From NCBI GenBank assembly GCA_012838805.1, contig DUON01000017.1, positions 47,994 to 111,993 of the forward strand: 64,000 nt of DNA, read 5' to 3'. Position 1 is the stretch's first letter. Each line of letters starts with the position of its first letter. Below the pieces are notes generated by a model that ran no database searches, was not told the DNA's origin, and saw only the letters and a list, made by a program, of their open reading frames with translations. A program made the translations under genes and the position numbers. Positions 46,801 through 55,987 of this stretch are shown here, piece by piece. Source of the DNA: Clostridiales bacterium (GTDB lineage: Bacteria > Bacillota > Clostridia > Christensenellales > DTU072).

Positions 46801-49800
46801 AGCGTTTAATTTAGTAAGTATTCTAAATGAAGAGCATTATAGCTATACGGTTACAAAAGACGGCTTGCCTGTTGAAGATATCATTTCAGTGGGGATATAT
46901 CAAGTTCAATTGACAATAGATAATCCCAATTACACCGTATTCCAAACTGTCGCTCAGGTCACAGTAATCAAGGCGCAAGTAGTCATCCAAATGCAAAGCT
47001 ATACCATTGACTATTTAGACGCTCTCCCAAGTTTCCAATTTGAAATTGACTTACAGACCAGAGAGGGACTTTCCCCCGAGGAGATAGACATAGCTTATGA
47101 CAACGCACGCACTGCTATCGAGGCGGAGGGGCAGGCGGTCTGCGCCTATCAGCAAGGGGACGATATCGGGGAATATGAGATATCGTTTGAGGCGGAACTT
47201 GAAAATTATGAGATAAGCGTCATGGCGGGAACTTTGACGGTACTTCCCATTCCGCTGAGTGATGAAAATATTGTTTTTTTAGATGCGGAAAAGGTTTATA
47301 GCGGATATATTATTGGACTGGAAGCCCAAATATCCGATCCCGCAATAGAGGTTGAATACCTAAACAACAACAATAAAGATGTGGGAGAATATACCATAAC
47401 GGCTATCTTTTCAAAGGCTAATTATCTTCCTTTGGAGAAACAGGCGATATTAAATATCATCAAAGCACCATTGGAGATAAGACCCGAAGACAAAGAAATA
47501 GAATATAATACCGATCCGCCTGTTTTTAATCTGGATATCGCAAGCATTGATTTCTTGGGAGATGATGATATCTCTTTGATAAGCGGCGAAGCGATTTTCT
47601 CAACTAATTATACGAAGGGAAACAGCGTGGGGACATATTACATAACGGTTGCAGGCTTGTCCTCTCAAAATTATCAAATATCCTATGAGCAGGCTGTTTT
47701 GACCGTTGTTCCGTCAGATATGTATGAATTATTTGTCTTTAATAGCGCCGCCTTTATTTATGACGGAATTCCCAAGTCCATAACGCTTGAGGTATTCAGC
47801 CATAATCCCATAATATCCTATACCTATAAATTAAATGGGGAAGTTTTGGAAGGATTGCCAATAGACAGCGGTCATTATCAAGTAGAGGCACATGTCCAAG
47901 CCATAAGCGAAAATTATCGGGATACCGTATTTGCCGCCACGCTCTCTATCATTAAAGCCGATATTGACGCCTATTTTTTGCCCGAATATTCTTTTGAGTA
48001 TGACAAAGAGGCACATTTCCTTGAATACCAAGGGACTCTTCAAGACATTGAGGAATGGGCGAATATCCAGCAATACGCTGAGCTAAATGGACAGATACTA
48101 TATGAGTTTAGGGACGCTGGAGAATACCTTGTGACCATGGTATTTGAGGGGCATAGGAATTATAATGACAAAGAGATATCCACAAGATTGATTATTGAGA
48201 AAAAGCAGATTGAGATAGAGATTATTGGAACAAAATTCTATTCGGCAAAACCCCAAATCCCCGATTTTATCTTTTCTCAAGAGCCCTATTCGGGCGATGA
48301 AATCGAGATTGAATGGAGATTTAGCTTTTTAGGGTACGGCTATGAAGATTCGGTGGCGGAGGTTGTAGACGCAGGGTTGTACACATGTTATCCCAAAAGT
48401 TTGAACCCAAATTATCAAATAACAAATACGCCTATTTTTGAGATTCAAAGGCTGAATGTGTTGTTTGTTCCCATTTATGTGGAATTTGAATATGGGGAAT
48501 ATAAGGACTTTAATTATATTCACCAGGGCATGCCCATAGATTATATAAGCGGTCCTGATTTTATTATCAGAAAGAACTACTATGTTGAGCATACCGAAAA
48601 ATGGGTTGATATAAAGTACTTTTTCTCAGGACCGAATGCGGGAATTTATGATGTGGAAGGGGTGGAGAACACGCCGAACTATGTCTTTATTATGCCCAAG
48701 GATGCGGAAATAGGTAAAATTAGAATAAAGCCAAGGAAATTGACCTATGAATGGAACGACACTTATTTTGTCAAGGACTATAACGGTCAAGAACAACAGC
48801 CTTTCGAGATAGAATTAGGCAATATATTGACAGGCGACACCGTAACCGCACGAATAATGGCGAACGGAAACTTGAAAGATGCGGGAACTTATACGCTGTG
48901 GGCGGAACTTGTGGATTCGCCGAATTACTCTTTGGACGCCTCTACTGTTTTATTGGAAATATTGCGTGTCCCATTAACAATCAAAGCCGATGATAAATCG
49001 GTAGTCAGGGGAACTTTATTGGTCAATTTCACCGCCACCATAGACGGGCTTGTGGCGGGGGAAACGCTGGCGTCTTTGGGGATATCCTTGGTGTTTAATT
49101 GTGCATATTCTATCAGCAGTCCCGCCGGCATAAATCTTCCGATAACTATATCCCGTTTTGAATTAAACAATTATGACATTGAATTCATAGACGGTACGCT
49201 TACGGTCACTGCAAACGAGTATCCCTTAATGACCATGCGAGACAAGACTTTTGAGTATGACGGCGAAATCAAGGCTTTGAGAATTGAAGAGCCTTATCCC
49301 GAGGGATGGCAGGACAGCTGGGTGACTTTTATTAATAACTTTCAAACCCAAGCGGGCGTATATGATGTGACCGCAATAATAAACTATCCCAACGCCACAC
49401 AGCAAAGACTTACGGCGAAGCTTACTATCTTGAAAGCCACTCCGATACTTGAGTTTGAGGTTGTTCAAATTCCTTATTCGGTTATTGCTTTTCTTACAAA
49501 TGATGATATAATAGGAGTGGCGCGTATTGGCGATAAAACCGTATCGGGAACATTCAGCTGGATAGGGAATACCCAGCTTAAACGAGGGCAAAATGATTAT
49601 CAAGCGCTTTTTGTTCCCGACGATATAAATAATATAAACCAAACTGTCGGGAATGTAAGGGTTATATCAAGAACTCTTAGTGAAGATGTCTTTGTTTTTG
49701 ACAGCGTTGATATAGTAATAGCAGACAATGACTTATATATAACCCAAGAGACGACATTGACTTTAAGCGACGAATACGACAATTTGGAACTTTATCATAA

Positions 49801-50359
49801 CGGGTTGCTGACAAAGAGCGTCCGGCTTTCGGATTCGGGAGAGTACCATATAGTCATTAAGCGAAAAGGCAGTATCGTATACGACAAGACATTTAATGTG
49901 ATCATACGCTCCCCCGAAGACCCAGACGATGTATTGCCGCGGGGAGAGGACTTTTTCAATATAACGGGCGGGTATTTTGACGATGAGGGCAGAATATTTG
50001 TCGAGGGAGATTGCTTCATAACCCTTGTGGAAGGATACCCCGAGGCAAAGCTGTATTTGGACGGAAAGGAGTTTGATTTCATTGTCTTAGACGGCAATGA
50101 AAAGACGGTAAAACTACAGATTACATACCAAGGTTCGCTTGTATATTCAAGGACCTTTGCGGTGGTTTTGGTCCAAGAGGACCCGCCGCCCCCTCAAGAA
50201 GAAAAGCCCGTTGACAAATGGCTTTTGATTTCAATAATCGGCGGCATAACCGTCGGGGCGGGCTTGTGTGTATTGATTTATTTTGGAGTAAGGAGATTTA
50301 TTAATAGGCGCAAGAGAGAATACAACCCGTACGACGCTGTGGAAAAGAAAAAAAAATAA
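43889..50359 (+). CDS. Giant cell-surface protein with GLUG and MBG repeats
   Basis: This 2156-residue protein starts with a signal peptide (basic MTKQK, hydrophobic about 8-27). GLUG-type motifs come first (GGLAGINVNQIIDS, GGLTAINYGSIERC, GGLVGLSGCTI, later GGLAGENQGHL and GGIVGENQGFI). Then come about ten MBG/Ig-like beta modules (for example LTIKADDKSVVRGTLLVNFTA near 1690), each about 80 residues. A C-terminal helix (about 2115-2138) is followed by a basic RRFINRRKRE tail, so it is membrane-anchored, not sortase-anchored. Such proteins are adhesins or surface fibres; the ligand is unknown. GGAG lies 6 bases before the ATG at 43889. Confidence 0.88.
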   Translation: MTKQKTISIFLILALTVTAIFGFGVFSSKSAAKAVIEEDFEEQYISSSVFEIDSIEDWDRISKYFNRFNFWGKTIKLNCDIDMRFYPSGFNVFRGTFEGNNHSIFNLTDTLFQEIASIGVVRNLNIYNVDITNSHAVLAHLNQGLIENVSAHGKLIYNQASGLVYNNNGIISNCFSFLDIIDPSQNYKSYIGGLAGINVNQIIDSHFIGSITTTNNSQTGGLTAINYGSIERCSARFDLNIDVVKPTSDLTAGGITAVNGSYREKQIIEQGGELIEIPEQLVQAQIYNSHAIINVEYISSSTEGMAVGGLVGLSGCTIMENSYSDIKGQGVLYGIIASSQAKPIYDEAENIVDYEFLGTKDIENCFSIADLQPQIIRDTHGGELEEILPSSNNLISYDTLFNDDTQKLAELLQNPQAEWKGSFRQHPYIQDSFFIGEGTAENPFIIDQKNHIFMLRGFMYDDYLDYYLEQRADLDFYNIEFKPLNFYQFFSTYDANDFLILNLDAPYFINENSGTIKNLGFMGGTLQDIVQTDNGLITNCYTPDKRYGDTYNNPSIYMGEDFVLSQTFGLTTGQSFVTLSRDHEFTEGNGSMQNPYVICTANQLAAIGSLDSWEYAILGNDIQINNSKWAGKYQLDIAGFSGNLDGKGHSIVGLLDEPLIRSTFTGKIKNLKLRGINTAFDNIGLLAGIASQTAVAENIEIYGSLSRNGNGGLAGENQGHLSYIRNYAVISAVDGGGIVGENQGFIEKSMNYGYAYYAIAQNTSTGIIKDCLNRGQSQALYGGGEIYSSINYQDQIELWHENEKIFESPTIPYEKLSEFEEYDLTVWGYAIKDNANPVIKYKDKFYKKDISNRLFNKSLNFDRTYNPNKTTLISMVEYDLILDDIFRENMIYTWYHNGELFEESQIIDAGEYKVRAFFNGDDYTHSAQYELVIRISRAPLPQPDFWGSKGIEGVHRPYIYDGEPYDLSQIQAFNLVSILNEEHYSYTVTKDGLPVEDIISVGIYQVQLTIDNPNYTVFQTVAQVTVIKAQVVIQMQSYTIDYLDALPSFQFEIDLQTREGLSPEEIDIAYDNARTAIEAEGQAVCAYQQGDDIGEYEISFEAELENYEISVMAGTLTVLPIPLSDENIVFLDAEKVYSGYIIGLEAQISDPAIEVEYLNNNNKDVGEYTITAIFSKANYLPLEKQAILNIIKAPLEIRPEDKEIEYNTDPPVFNLDIASIDFLGDDDISLISGEAIFSTNYTKGNSVGTYYITVAGLSSQNYQISYEQAVLTVVPSDMYELFVFNSAAFIYDGIPKSITLEVFSHNPIISYTYKLNGEVLEGLPIDSGHYQVEAHVQAISENYRDTVFAATLSIIKADIDAYFLPEYSFEYDKEAHFLEYQGTLQDIEEWANIQQYAELNGQILYEFRDAGEYLVTMVFEGHRNYNDKEISTRLIIEKKQIEIEIIGTKFYSAKPQIPDFIFSQEPYSGDEIEIEWRFSFLGYGYEDSVAEVVDAGLYTCYPKSLNPNYQITNTPIFEIQRLNVLFVPIYVEFEYGEYKDFNYIHQGMPIDYISGPDFIIRKNYYVEHTEKWVDIKYFFSGPNAGIYDVEGVENTPNYVFIMPKDAEIGKIRIKPRKLTYEWNDTYFVKDYNGQEQQPFEIELGNILTGDTVTARIMANGNLKDAGTYTLWAELVDSPNYSLDASTVLLEILRVPLTIKADDKSVVRGTLLVNFTATIDGLVAGETLASLGISLVFNCAYSISSPAGINLPITISRFELNNYDIEFIDGTLTVTANEYPLMTMRDKTFEYDGEIKALRIEEPYPEGWQDSWVTFINNFQTQAGVYDVTAIINYPNATQQRLTAKLTILKATPILEFEVVQIPYSVIAFLTNDDIIGVARIGDKTVSGTFSWIGNTQLKRGQNDYQALFVPDDINNINQTVGNVRVISRTLSEDVFVFDSVDIVIADNDLYITQETTLTLSDEYDNLELYHNGLLTKSVRLSDSGEYHIVIKRKGSIVYDKTFNVIIRSPEDPDDVLPRGEDFFNITGGYFDDEGRIFVEGDCFITLVEGYPEAKLYLDGKEFDFIVLDGNEKTVKLQITYQGSLVYSRTFAVVLVQEDPPPPQEEKPVDKWLLISIIGGITVGAGLCVLIYFGVRRFINRRKREYNPYDAVEKKKK

Positions 50360-50399
50360 ATATAAATTTTAGAAATTTATTCATAGAAGGAGACTTTTT

Positions 50400-53228
50400 A
50401 TGAATTCAGTATCAAAGAAATTAGTCAGACTTGCTGTTTTTATGGCGGCGATAGTTATATTTGCGCTTGCCTTTTCTTCTTGTGGATTTTTGGGAGGGAA
50501 CAGCGATATAGTCGCTCCCAAGCTTGACCCCGAAAGCCCGCCAAAAATCCAAAGGATAAACCCCGATTATTACAATCAAATCACACGGAAGGACGAGATT
50601 TATTTTGACCCCGAAGCTACTATGCCCGTCAAACCTTCCGAAAGAGTATATTTAGTCATAAATTATGTCAATAAAAGCAATCTCCCCATAAATCGTGTGG
50701 TGTTTTCGGGCGGGGGAGAGACTTTTGACATTATGCGCAAAGATTTCCGTACGGAATCTAACAGCAACCAAACCATTATTGAATTCCAGATCCCCGAAGA
50801 CGCTAAAGCAAAGACCCAATTGACCTATACAATTTCACAAATATACTATCAAGCGGGTTCAAGAATCATTCCTATGAAAGTGAACGCCGATTTAGCGAAC
50901 ATTTCAGTAATCGTCACTCCAGAATTCACAATCAAATTCGACCACCAAAACGCTGACCAAAGAACGGGCAAGGACGGAACGACCTCCACCACAAAGGTAA
51001 ACTATTATCAAGAGCTTAAGGATGTCATTCCCGAGCAGGGACAGCTTAACGCACCCACTAAAGAAGGCGGATGGGCTTTTAGAGGATATTATACTTTGCC
51101 CGGAGGTCCTGATGGAAGCGGCATAAGAGTAAGAGCTTCAGATAATTATTATTTTTGGGACGATATCACGCTTTATGCTTATTATGAACGGCTTTATGAA
51201 TTTCAAATAGTCGACTTAAAAGAAGAGGAATATATCCCGTATGAAGTGGACGGCGAAATTCATTACTACACCAAAGCAGCTATAGCCGGCAAAAAGACGG
51301 CGGCGGGAGATGTACAGCAGCATCTTGAAATATATGACACCATAGCTGACAACGACGGCGTCTATCCCATAATAGCGGTCGCTAACGCCGCTTTTGGCAA
51401 CACTGCCGCTATGAGGACTCTTACCATAGGCAAATATGTAAAAACCATAGGAAAGAACGCGTTTGACGGATGTAATGTGGAGGTAGTGAATTTCCACGAG
51501 GACGGCGTCTTGGAAAAGATTGATGACGGAGCATTTAGGAATACCACCGAACTTGGAGATAACTTTTCTTTGCCCACGACTGTGAAATATTTAGGCGACC
51601 GTGCTTTTCAAAACAGCGGCTGGGGAGGAACGCTTACCATTGAGCCCCACTTGACATATATCGGGGACTATTGCTTTGCTATGACGCCGTTTACAACGGT
51701 CAATTTCAGCGCAGGGGTATTGTTTGACCCAGAGGCGGAAAAAGGCGAGGAATACTATTTGGGAACAAATTTGTTCTCAAGGTGCCAAAACTTAAAGACC
51801 TTTAGGACATATAGCGACAATCCCGAACAGCCCAACGGCTTGAAAGTCATTCCCGACTTTATGTTTGATGTGAGTTATTATGAGAATGATTCCAAAGTCG
51901 GCTTGACGAGCGTAACGCTTGCCGAAGGTCTTATACGGATAGGCAAGGGAGCTTTTTGTTATCAAAAGCTTCTCACCTCTATCCAATTCCCCGTATCGCT
52001 TGAAGATTTGGGCGGCAACGCCTATGTGGACGCTTTCAGGAACGAAAGCGGCGCTTTTGAAAATTGTCTCAGCCTAAGAACTATGACCTTCCCGCAAGGC
52101 AGTCAATTAAAAGTGTTGGGAGCGAGTGCTTTTAAGGGGAATAGAGAGCTTAAAGAAGTTAGGATTACTTCAGAGATATTGGAGAAGTTTGGCAACGGTC
52201 CTTTCCAAAATTGCGATAACTTCACCGAGCTTCATTTTGCCAACGAGAGCATAATTCCCGAACCTTTAGTAAATTATAATGAACTGACCTTAATAAAACC
52301 GAAACCAGCGGACATATTCCATGCCGATATGGACTTTAAGATATTTGTAAACAACCAAGTCTTGGAAGGTTTTCAAGAAGTATTTAACGACACAAAAGGA
52401 GAAAATGTATTTTCTTATGATATGATAAAACAAGTTCAAGATTATAGAATCGTATTTAAGGAAATCGTATCTCAAAAATCAAATCAATACGGCTTGAATT
52501 TGGTGTATATTTTTGACGACCATAAGGAAATTGACTTGACTACGACTACCCTTGATTTAAGCGGTATAGATTTCAGCAACCTTACAAACCTTCAGAACAA
52601 AAATATCATAGCAATAGGCTCCAACTCTTTCAATAAAGATGTCGAGGAAGTGACGCTTCCGTCTACAATCGAGATGATACTTGACCAAGCCTTTAAGAAC
52701 TGTACCAAGCTCCATACGGTTCTTCATCCCATAAATCATAACTTGCAAAGTATTGGAAAGGAAGCTTTTTATAACACTGGGATAACAAGCTTTAAGGGCG
52801 GAGAAAATCTTAGTATAATAGGCGAAAACGCTTTTATGTTATGCAAATCGCTTGTTTGGGTGGATTTGGGGCCGTGCTTATCGACTTCGACTTCATTTGC
52901 CATAGGGACAGGCGCTTTTCAGAGCTGTTCGTCCTTAAGGTATGTCAGATTCCCGACCAAATATATGATAATGAATGACTCTATGTTCGCAAAATGCACT
53001 TCACTTAATTATCTTGTATTTATGAATGAAAATCCCGATAAAGAGTTCTTTGGAAATGTATCCGCAAGGTTCCAAGATATCCCCGACGGTATAACAACGG
53101 CGTATGTCATGACTCAACAAGCTCTGGAAAACTATAACAATCTGAGGGTACCAAGACATCTCCAAGGACGCTTTGTATTATGGAACGATTTCGAGGAGCC
53201 TACGCCGGAAAAGCTATTGCACCTATAA
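50400..53228 (+). CDS. BspA-type LRR lipoprotein
   Basis: The 942-residue protein has a signal peptide ending FSSC (Cys 28), which is probably the lipidation site, so it is anchored to the outer face of the membrane. An InlB/Flg_new-like beta segment (about 180-265, ending LYAYYERLYE) precedes LRR_5 repeats (about 285-930) of the type IGKNAFDGC and LGDRAFQNS. AAGGAG lies 6 bases before the ATG, 40 bp after the giant MBG gene, so they are probably co-transcribed. It shares its domain mix with the giant protein at the left edge. Confidence 0.88.
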   Translation: MNSVSKKLVRLAVFMAAIVIFALAFSSCGFLGGNSDIVAPKLDPESPPKIQRINPDYYNQITRKDEIYFDPEATMPVKPSERVYLVINYVNKSNLPINRVVFSGGGETFDIMRKDFRTESNSNQTIIEFQIPEDAKAKTQLTYTISQIYYQAGSRIIPMKVNADLANISVIVTPEFTIKFDHQNADQRTGKDGTTSTTKVNYYQELKDVIPEQGQLNAPTKEGGWAFRGYYTLPGGPDGSGIRVRASDNYYFWDDITLYAYYERLYEFQIVDLKEEEYIPYEVDGEIHYYTKAAIAGKKTAAGDVQQHLEIYDTIADNDGVYPIIAVANAAFGNTAAMRTLTIGKYVKTIGKNAFDGCNVEVVNFHEDGVLEKIDDGAFRNTTELGDNFSLPTTVKYLGDRAFQNSGWGGTLTIEPHLTYIGDYCFAMTPFTTVNFSAGVLFDPEAEKGEEYYLGTNLFSRCQNLKTFRTYSDNPEQPNGLKVIPDFMFDVSYYENDSKVGLTSVTLAEGLIRIGKGAFCYQKLLTSIQFPVSLEDLGGNAYVDAFRNESGAFENCLSLRTMTFPQGSQLKVLGASAFKGNRELKEVRITSEILEKFGNGPFQNCDNFTELHFANESIIPEPLVNYNELTLIKPKPADIFHADMDFKIFVNNQVLEGFQEVFNDTKGENVFSYDMIKQVQDYRIVFKEIVSQKSNQYGLNLVYIFDDHKEIDLTTTTLDLSGIDFSNLTNLQNKNIIAIGSNSFNKDVEEVTLPSTIEMILDQAFKNCTKLHTVLHPINHNLQSIGKEAFYNTGITSFKGGENLSIIGENAFMLCKSLVWVDLGPCLSTSTSFAIGTGAFQSCSSLRYVRFPTKYMIMNDSMFAKCTSLNYLVFMNENPDKEFFGNVSARFQDIPDGITTAYVMTQQALENYNNLRVPRHLQGRFVLWNDFEEPTPEKLLHL

Positions 53229-53288
53229 AAATCAAGGAACCGATTCGGAGCATAGATTTAGGCATAAAAGTAAATAATCTATGAAAAA

Positions 53289-53318
53289 TGACGGCATTTA
53301 ATAATTAAAATGCCGTCA
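53289..53318 (-). terminator. Hairpin with a T run on the minus strand
   Basis: TGACGGCATTT pairs with AAATGCCGTCA over 11 bp. The plus strand has no T run after it, while the minus strand reads into TTTTT, so it would terminate minus-strand transcription. No minus-strand gene is known here. Confidence 0.55.
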
Positions 53319-53347
53319 AGGACATAACATTAGAGAATGAAAAAAGT

Positions 53348-53506
53348 CAAATGATTGCGGAGGAATGGCTGTACATGACAATAAGGAAATTAAAGCAATA
53401 AGCGCAAGGGGTGGGCTCAAGCCATGCTTGTCGAAAGCCTTGAACGCCTGTCCCTTAATTTTCTTATGGCAAATTCGCATCGGTCCATAACGGCAATAAT
53501 AATTTG
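53348..53506. ncRNA. Candidate structured RNA, identity unknown
   Basis: Nested inverted repeats could fold about 160 nt into one long hairpin. Outer pairs are CAAAT/ATTTG, ATTGC/GCAAT and ATGG/CCAT. The apical arm is AAGGGGTGGGC with GCCTGTCCCTT (53406-53416/53446-53456), then TCAAG/CTTGA and GCTT/AAGC. A closing stem, open middle and apical stem is the 6S RNA plan, but no conserved 6S sequence was recognised. The minus strand could be the transcript instead. Confidence 0.3.
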
Positions 53507-53615
53507 AATAGAATATCTACAACAAAAATATTTGTTCTTACTTTTATAAAACCTTTTGGACAAGATGCGCTTAAACAAAGCGGTCTTATCAATAACTTTG
53601 TCTAAGTTCCATACC

Positions 53616-53654
53616 CTGTTTGGTCATGTAGGCTGTTCCCATGAGGTTTTTTTT
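53616..53654 (+). terminator. Possible terminator with eight T residues upstream of rnj
   Basis: A weak stem (TCATG/CATGA with ACC/GGT outside) precedes T8 (53647-53654). It may end a transcript from the 53.3-53.6 kb region before the rnj promoter. Confidence 0.4.
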
Positions 53655-53748
53655 CATATATTATTAAAAAAGCCAAAGGCCAATGATATAAAAGATTTTA
53701 GAAAATAGAATAGATATAATAAAAGAAAACAAAAAAGGAGAAAATATT

Positions 53749-55395
53749 TTGGAAAAAAAACAAAATAAACTAAAGGTCATATTTTTAGGAGGAGTGGGGG
53801 AGATAGGCAAGAATATGACCCTTTTGGAATACGGAGAGCATATACTGGTCATAGACGCAGGCATGAGCTTTCCCAACGAGCAGATGCCGGGAATAGACTA
53901 TGTCATACCCGATTATAATTACTTAATCCAAAACAAAGAAAAGGTATGCGGTATTGTGGTCACCCACGGTCACGAAGACCATATAGGAGCGTTGCCGTTC
54001 TTGTTAAAGGAAATCAAAGCCCCTTTATACGGTTCAAATCTTGCGCTTGCGCTTGTCAAGCATAAACTGGACGAGGCAAAAATAAAAAACATAAAGATGA
54101 ATACGGTATCCGACGAGGATGTTATCAATACGGGCTGTTTCAGCGTGGAATTCATACAGGTCAACCATTCGATAGCTGGCTCTTACGCTTTGAGCATAAA
54201 GACGCCAAGGGGAATAATTTTCTTTAGCGGAGACTTCAAAATAGACCATACGCCCATTGACCATAAGCCCATAAATCTTACGAGAATAGCTGAAATAGGC
54301 AAGAAAGGCGTGACGCTTTTAATGATGGATTCCACCAATGTGGAAAGAAACGGCTTCAGCATGAGTGAACAAAATGTGTATCGGAATTTAGACGAGATCT
54401 TTGCCGACAGCATAGGCAAGAGAATAATTGTAGCCACTTTTGCTTCCAATATCCACAGAGTTCAGCAAATCATAAATTGTGCGATAAAGTACGATAGAAA
54501 AATAGCCTTTTCGGGCAGAAGCATGATAAAAATAGCCGAAATCGCTCACGCCTTAGGTGAACTCAAGTATCCCAATGAAAAGATTGTGGACATAGGAAAA
54601 ATAGATAAGATTCCGTACGACAGGCTATGCATAATATCCACCGGCACCCAAGGCGAACCCATGAGCGCCCTTACCAGAATGAGCCAGAACGAATTTAAGA
54701 AAGTGGTCATATCCGAAAAGGATATAGTGGTGCTTTCGGCGTCAGCCATACCCGGCAATGAAAAACTTGTCTATAATGTGATAAACAACCTTTACAAAAT
54801 GGGAGCCGAGGTCATATACCAGACGCTAAGCGATGTGCATGTATCAGGGCATGCCTGCAAAGAGGAACTCAAAATCATGTTCTCACTTGTCAAACCCAAA
54901 TTTTTTATGCCCATACACGGCGAATACAGGCATCTTAAGCAACATGTCAAGCTCGCCCAAGAAATGGGGATAAGAAAGGAAAATATGATTATTCCCGAGC
55001 CGGGATTTGTGGTAGAGGTCGGGCCAAGAGGGATTAAGAGAACAGAGAGCGTCACAGCGGGCAGCATAATGGTTGACGGAAGCGTCGTAACTGAGGATTC
55101 GGAAATGATACTTCGAGACAGACGGCATCTTGCGGGAGACGGCTTTGTGATAGCCATAGTCACCAGACATTCCGACGAGATAAGCCCGCCTATTATCATC
55201 GCACGCGGAATAAACCTAAGCGACAAGTTTGTCGAGGAATTAAGGGACGATATTGAAGCCGAACTGACACGAGACAAACTTGATGAATACGACATTCATT
55301 CATTTAAGCAAGCGGTTAGGAAGATGATAGCCAAGCCCATTATGAAAGAGCTGAAAAAGAAGCCTATGGTCATACCAATAATAATTGAAGACTAA
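53749..55395 (+). CDS. rnj: Ribonuclease J
   Basis: The 548-residue metallo-beta-lactamase-fold RNase has the zinc motif VVTHGHEDHIGALPFLL (HxHxDH, about 70), FFSGDFKIDHTP, and the beta-CASP block with DVHVSGHACKEEL (about 363) and PIHGEYRHL (about 385). RNase J degrades and matures RNA by 5'-exonuclease and endonuclease activity. The start is TTG with AAAAAGGAG upstream; TATAAT lies at 53716. trmR and trhP follow closely, giving an RNA-processing operon. Confidence 0.95.
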   Translation: MEKKQNKLKVIFLGGVGEIGKNMTLLEYGEHILVIDAGMSFPNEQMPGIDYVIPDYNYLIQNKEKVCGIVVTHGHEDHIGALPFLLKEIKAPLYGSNLALALVKHKLDEAKIKNIKMNTVSDEDVINTGCFSVEFIQVNHSIAGSYALSIKTPRGIIFFSGDFKIDHTPIDHKPINLTRIAEIGKKGVTLLMMDSTNVERNGFSMSEQNVYRNLDEIFADSIGKRIIVATFASNIHRVQQIINCAIKYDRKIAFSGRSMIKIAEIAHALGELKYPNEKIVDIGKIDKIPYDRLCIISTGTQGEPMSALTRMSQNEFKKVVISEKDIVVLSASAIPGNEKLVYNVINNLYKMGAEVIYQTLSDVHVSGHACKEELKIMFSLVKPKFFMPIHGEYRHLKQHVKLAQEMGIRKENMIIPEPGFVVEVGPRGIKRTESVTAGSIMVDGSVVTEDSEMILRDRRHLAGDGFVIAIVTRHSDEISPPIIIARGINLSDKFVEELRDDIEAELTRDKLDEYDIHSFKQAVRKMIAKPIMKELKKKPMVIPIIIED

Positions 55396-55399
55396 GATT

Positions 55400-55987
55400 A
55401 TGGATGTTCATGAAAAGCTTAAGGAATTAAGAGCTTATGCCCAAAAACACCATATACCCGTATTGAAAGAGGAGTCGGCAAAGGTTCTTGAGGAGCTTGT
55501 CAAAAAAATCAAACCCAAAAAGGTGCTTGAAATCGGCACTTCGATAGGCGTTAGCGGCATTGTCGTTTTATCACACAGCCAAGCGTACCTTACCACAATT
55601 GAAAAAGACGAAAAAGCCTTTGTGCAAGCCGCAAAGAACTTCAAGGACTTGGGTTTTTCAAAAAGGGTGGAAATGATATTGGGGGACTGTTTCAGCGAAC
55701 TTATGCTCATGTCCAAAGAATTTGATTTAATAATTCTGGACGGACCCAAAGGGCATAACTTGGAGCTTACACAGCTGGTTCTTCCCATGCTAAAAGAGGG
55801 CGGGCATATCTTTGTGGACAATATCTTTTATCACGACAAAGTTTTACAAAAAGGACATGTGGAACATAAGCATAGAACCATAGTCACAAATCTTAGAAAG
55901 TTTATTGAATTTATTCAAAGACATACTAAACTTGAAACAAGAATCTTAAGAACGGGAGACGGCATAGCCATAATAAAAAAACTATGA
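55400..55987 (+). CDS. trmR: TrmR-like tRNA 5-hydroxyuridine methyltransferase
   Basis: The 195-residue class I SAM methyltransferase (VLEIGTSIGVSGIVV, IEKDEKA, LIILDGPKGH) belongs to the YrrM family. In Bacillus, TrmR turns 5-hydroxyuridine at tRNA position 34 into 5-methoxyuridine. The assignment rests on family features plus the adjacent U32 peptidase gene, which makes the hydroxyuridine. The ATG at 55400, 5 bp after rnj, is preferred to an overlapping TTG at 55385. It overlaps trhP by 4 bases. Confidence 0.82.
   Translation: MDVHEKLKELRAYAQKHHIPVLKEESAKVLEELVKKIKPKKVLEIGTSIGVSGIVVLSHSQAYLTTIEKDEKAFVQAAKNFKDLGFSKRVEMILGDCFSELMLMSKEFDLIILDGPKGHNLELTQLVLPMLKEGGHIFVDNIFYHDKVLQKGHVEHKHRTIVTNLRKFIEFIQRHTKLETRILRTGDGIAIIKKL

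Noticed and set aside
53365..53490. A 41-residue plus-strand frame starting at ATG 53365
   Set aside because: GGAGG is only one base from the ATG, the frame lies inside the foldback, and other frames are equally open there.
53320..53650. Minus-strand frames of 60-70 codons in the rnj island
   Set aside because: They are broken by stops and frame shifts, lack a ribosome binding site and match no family that I recognise.
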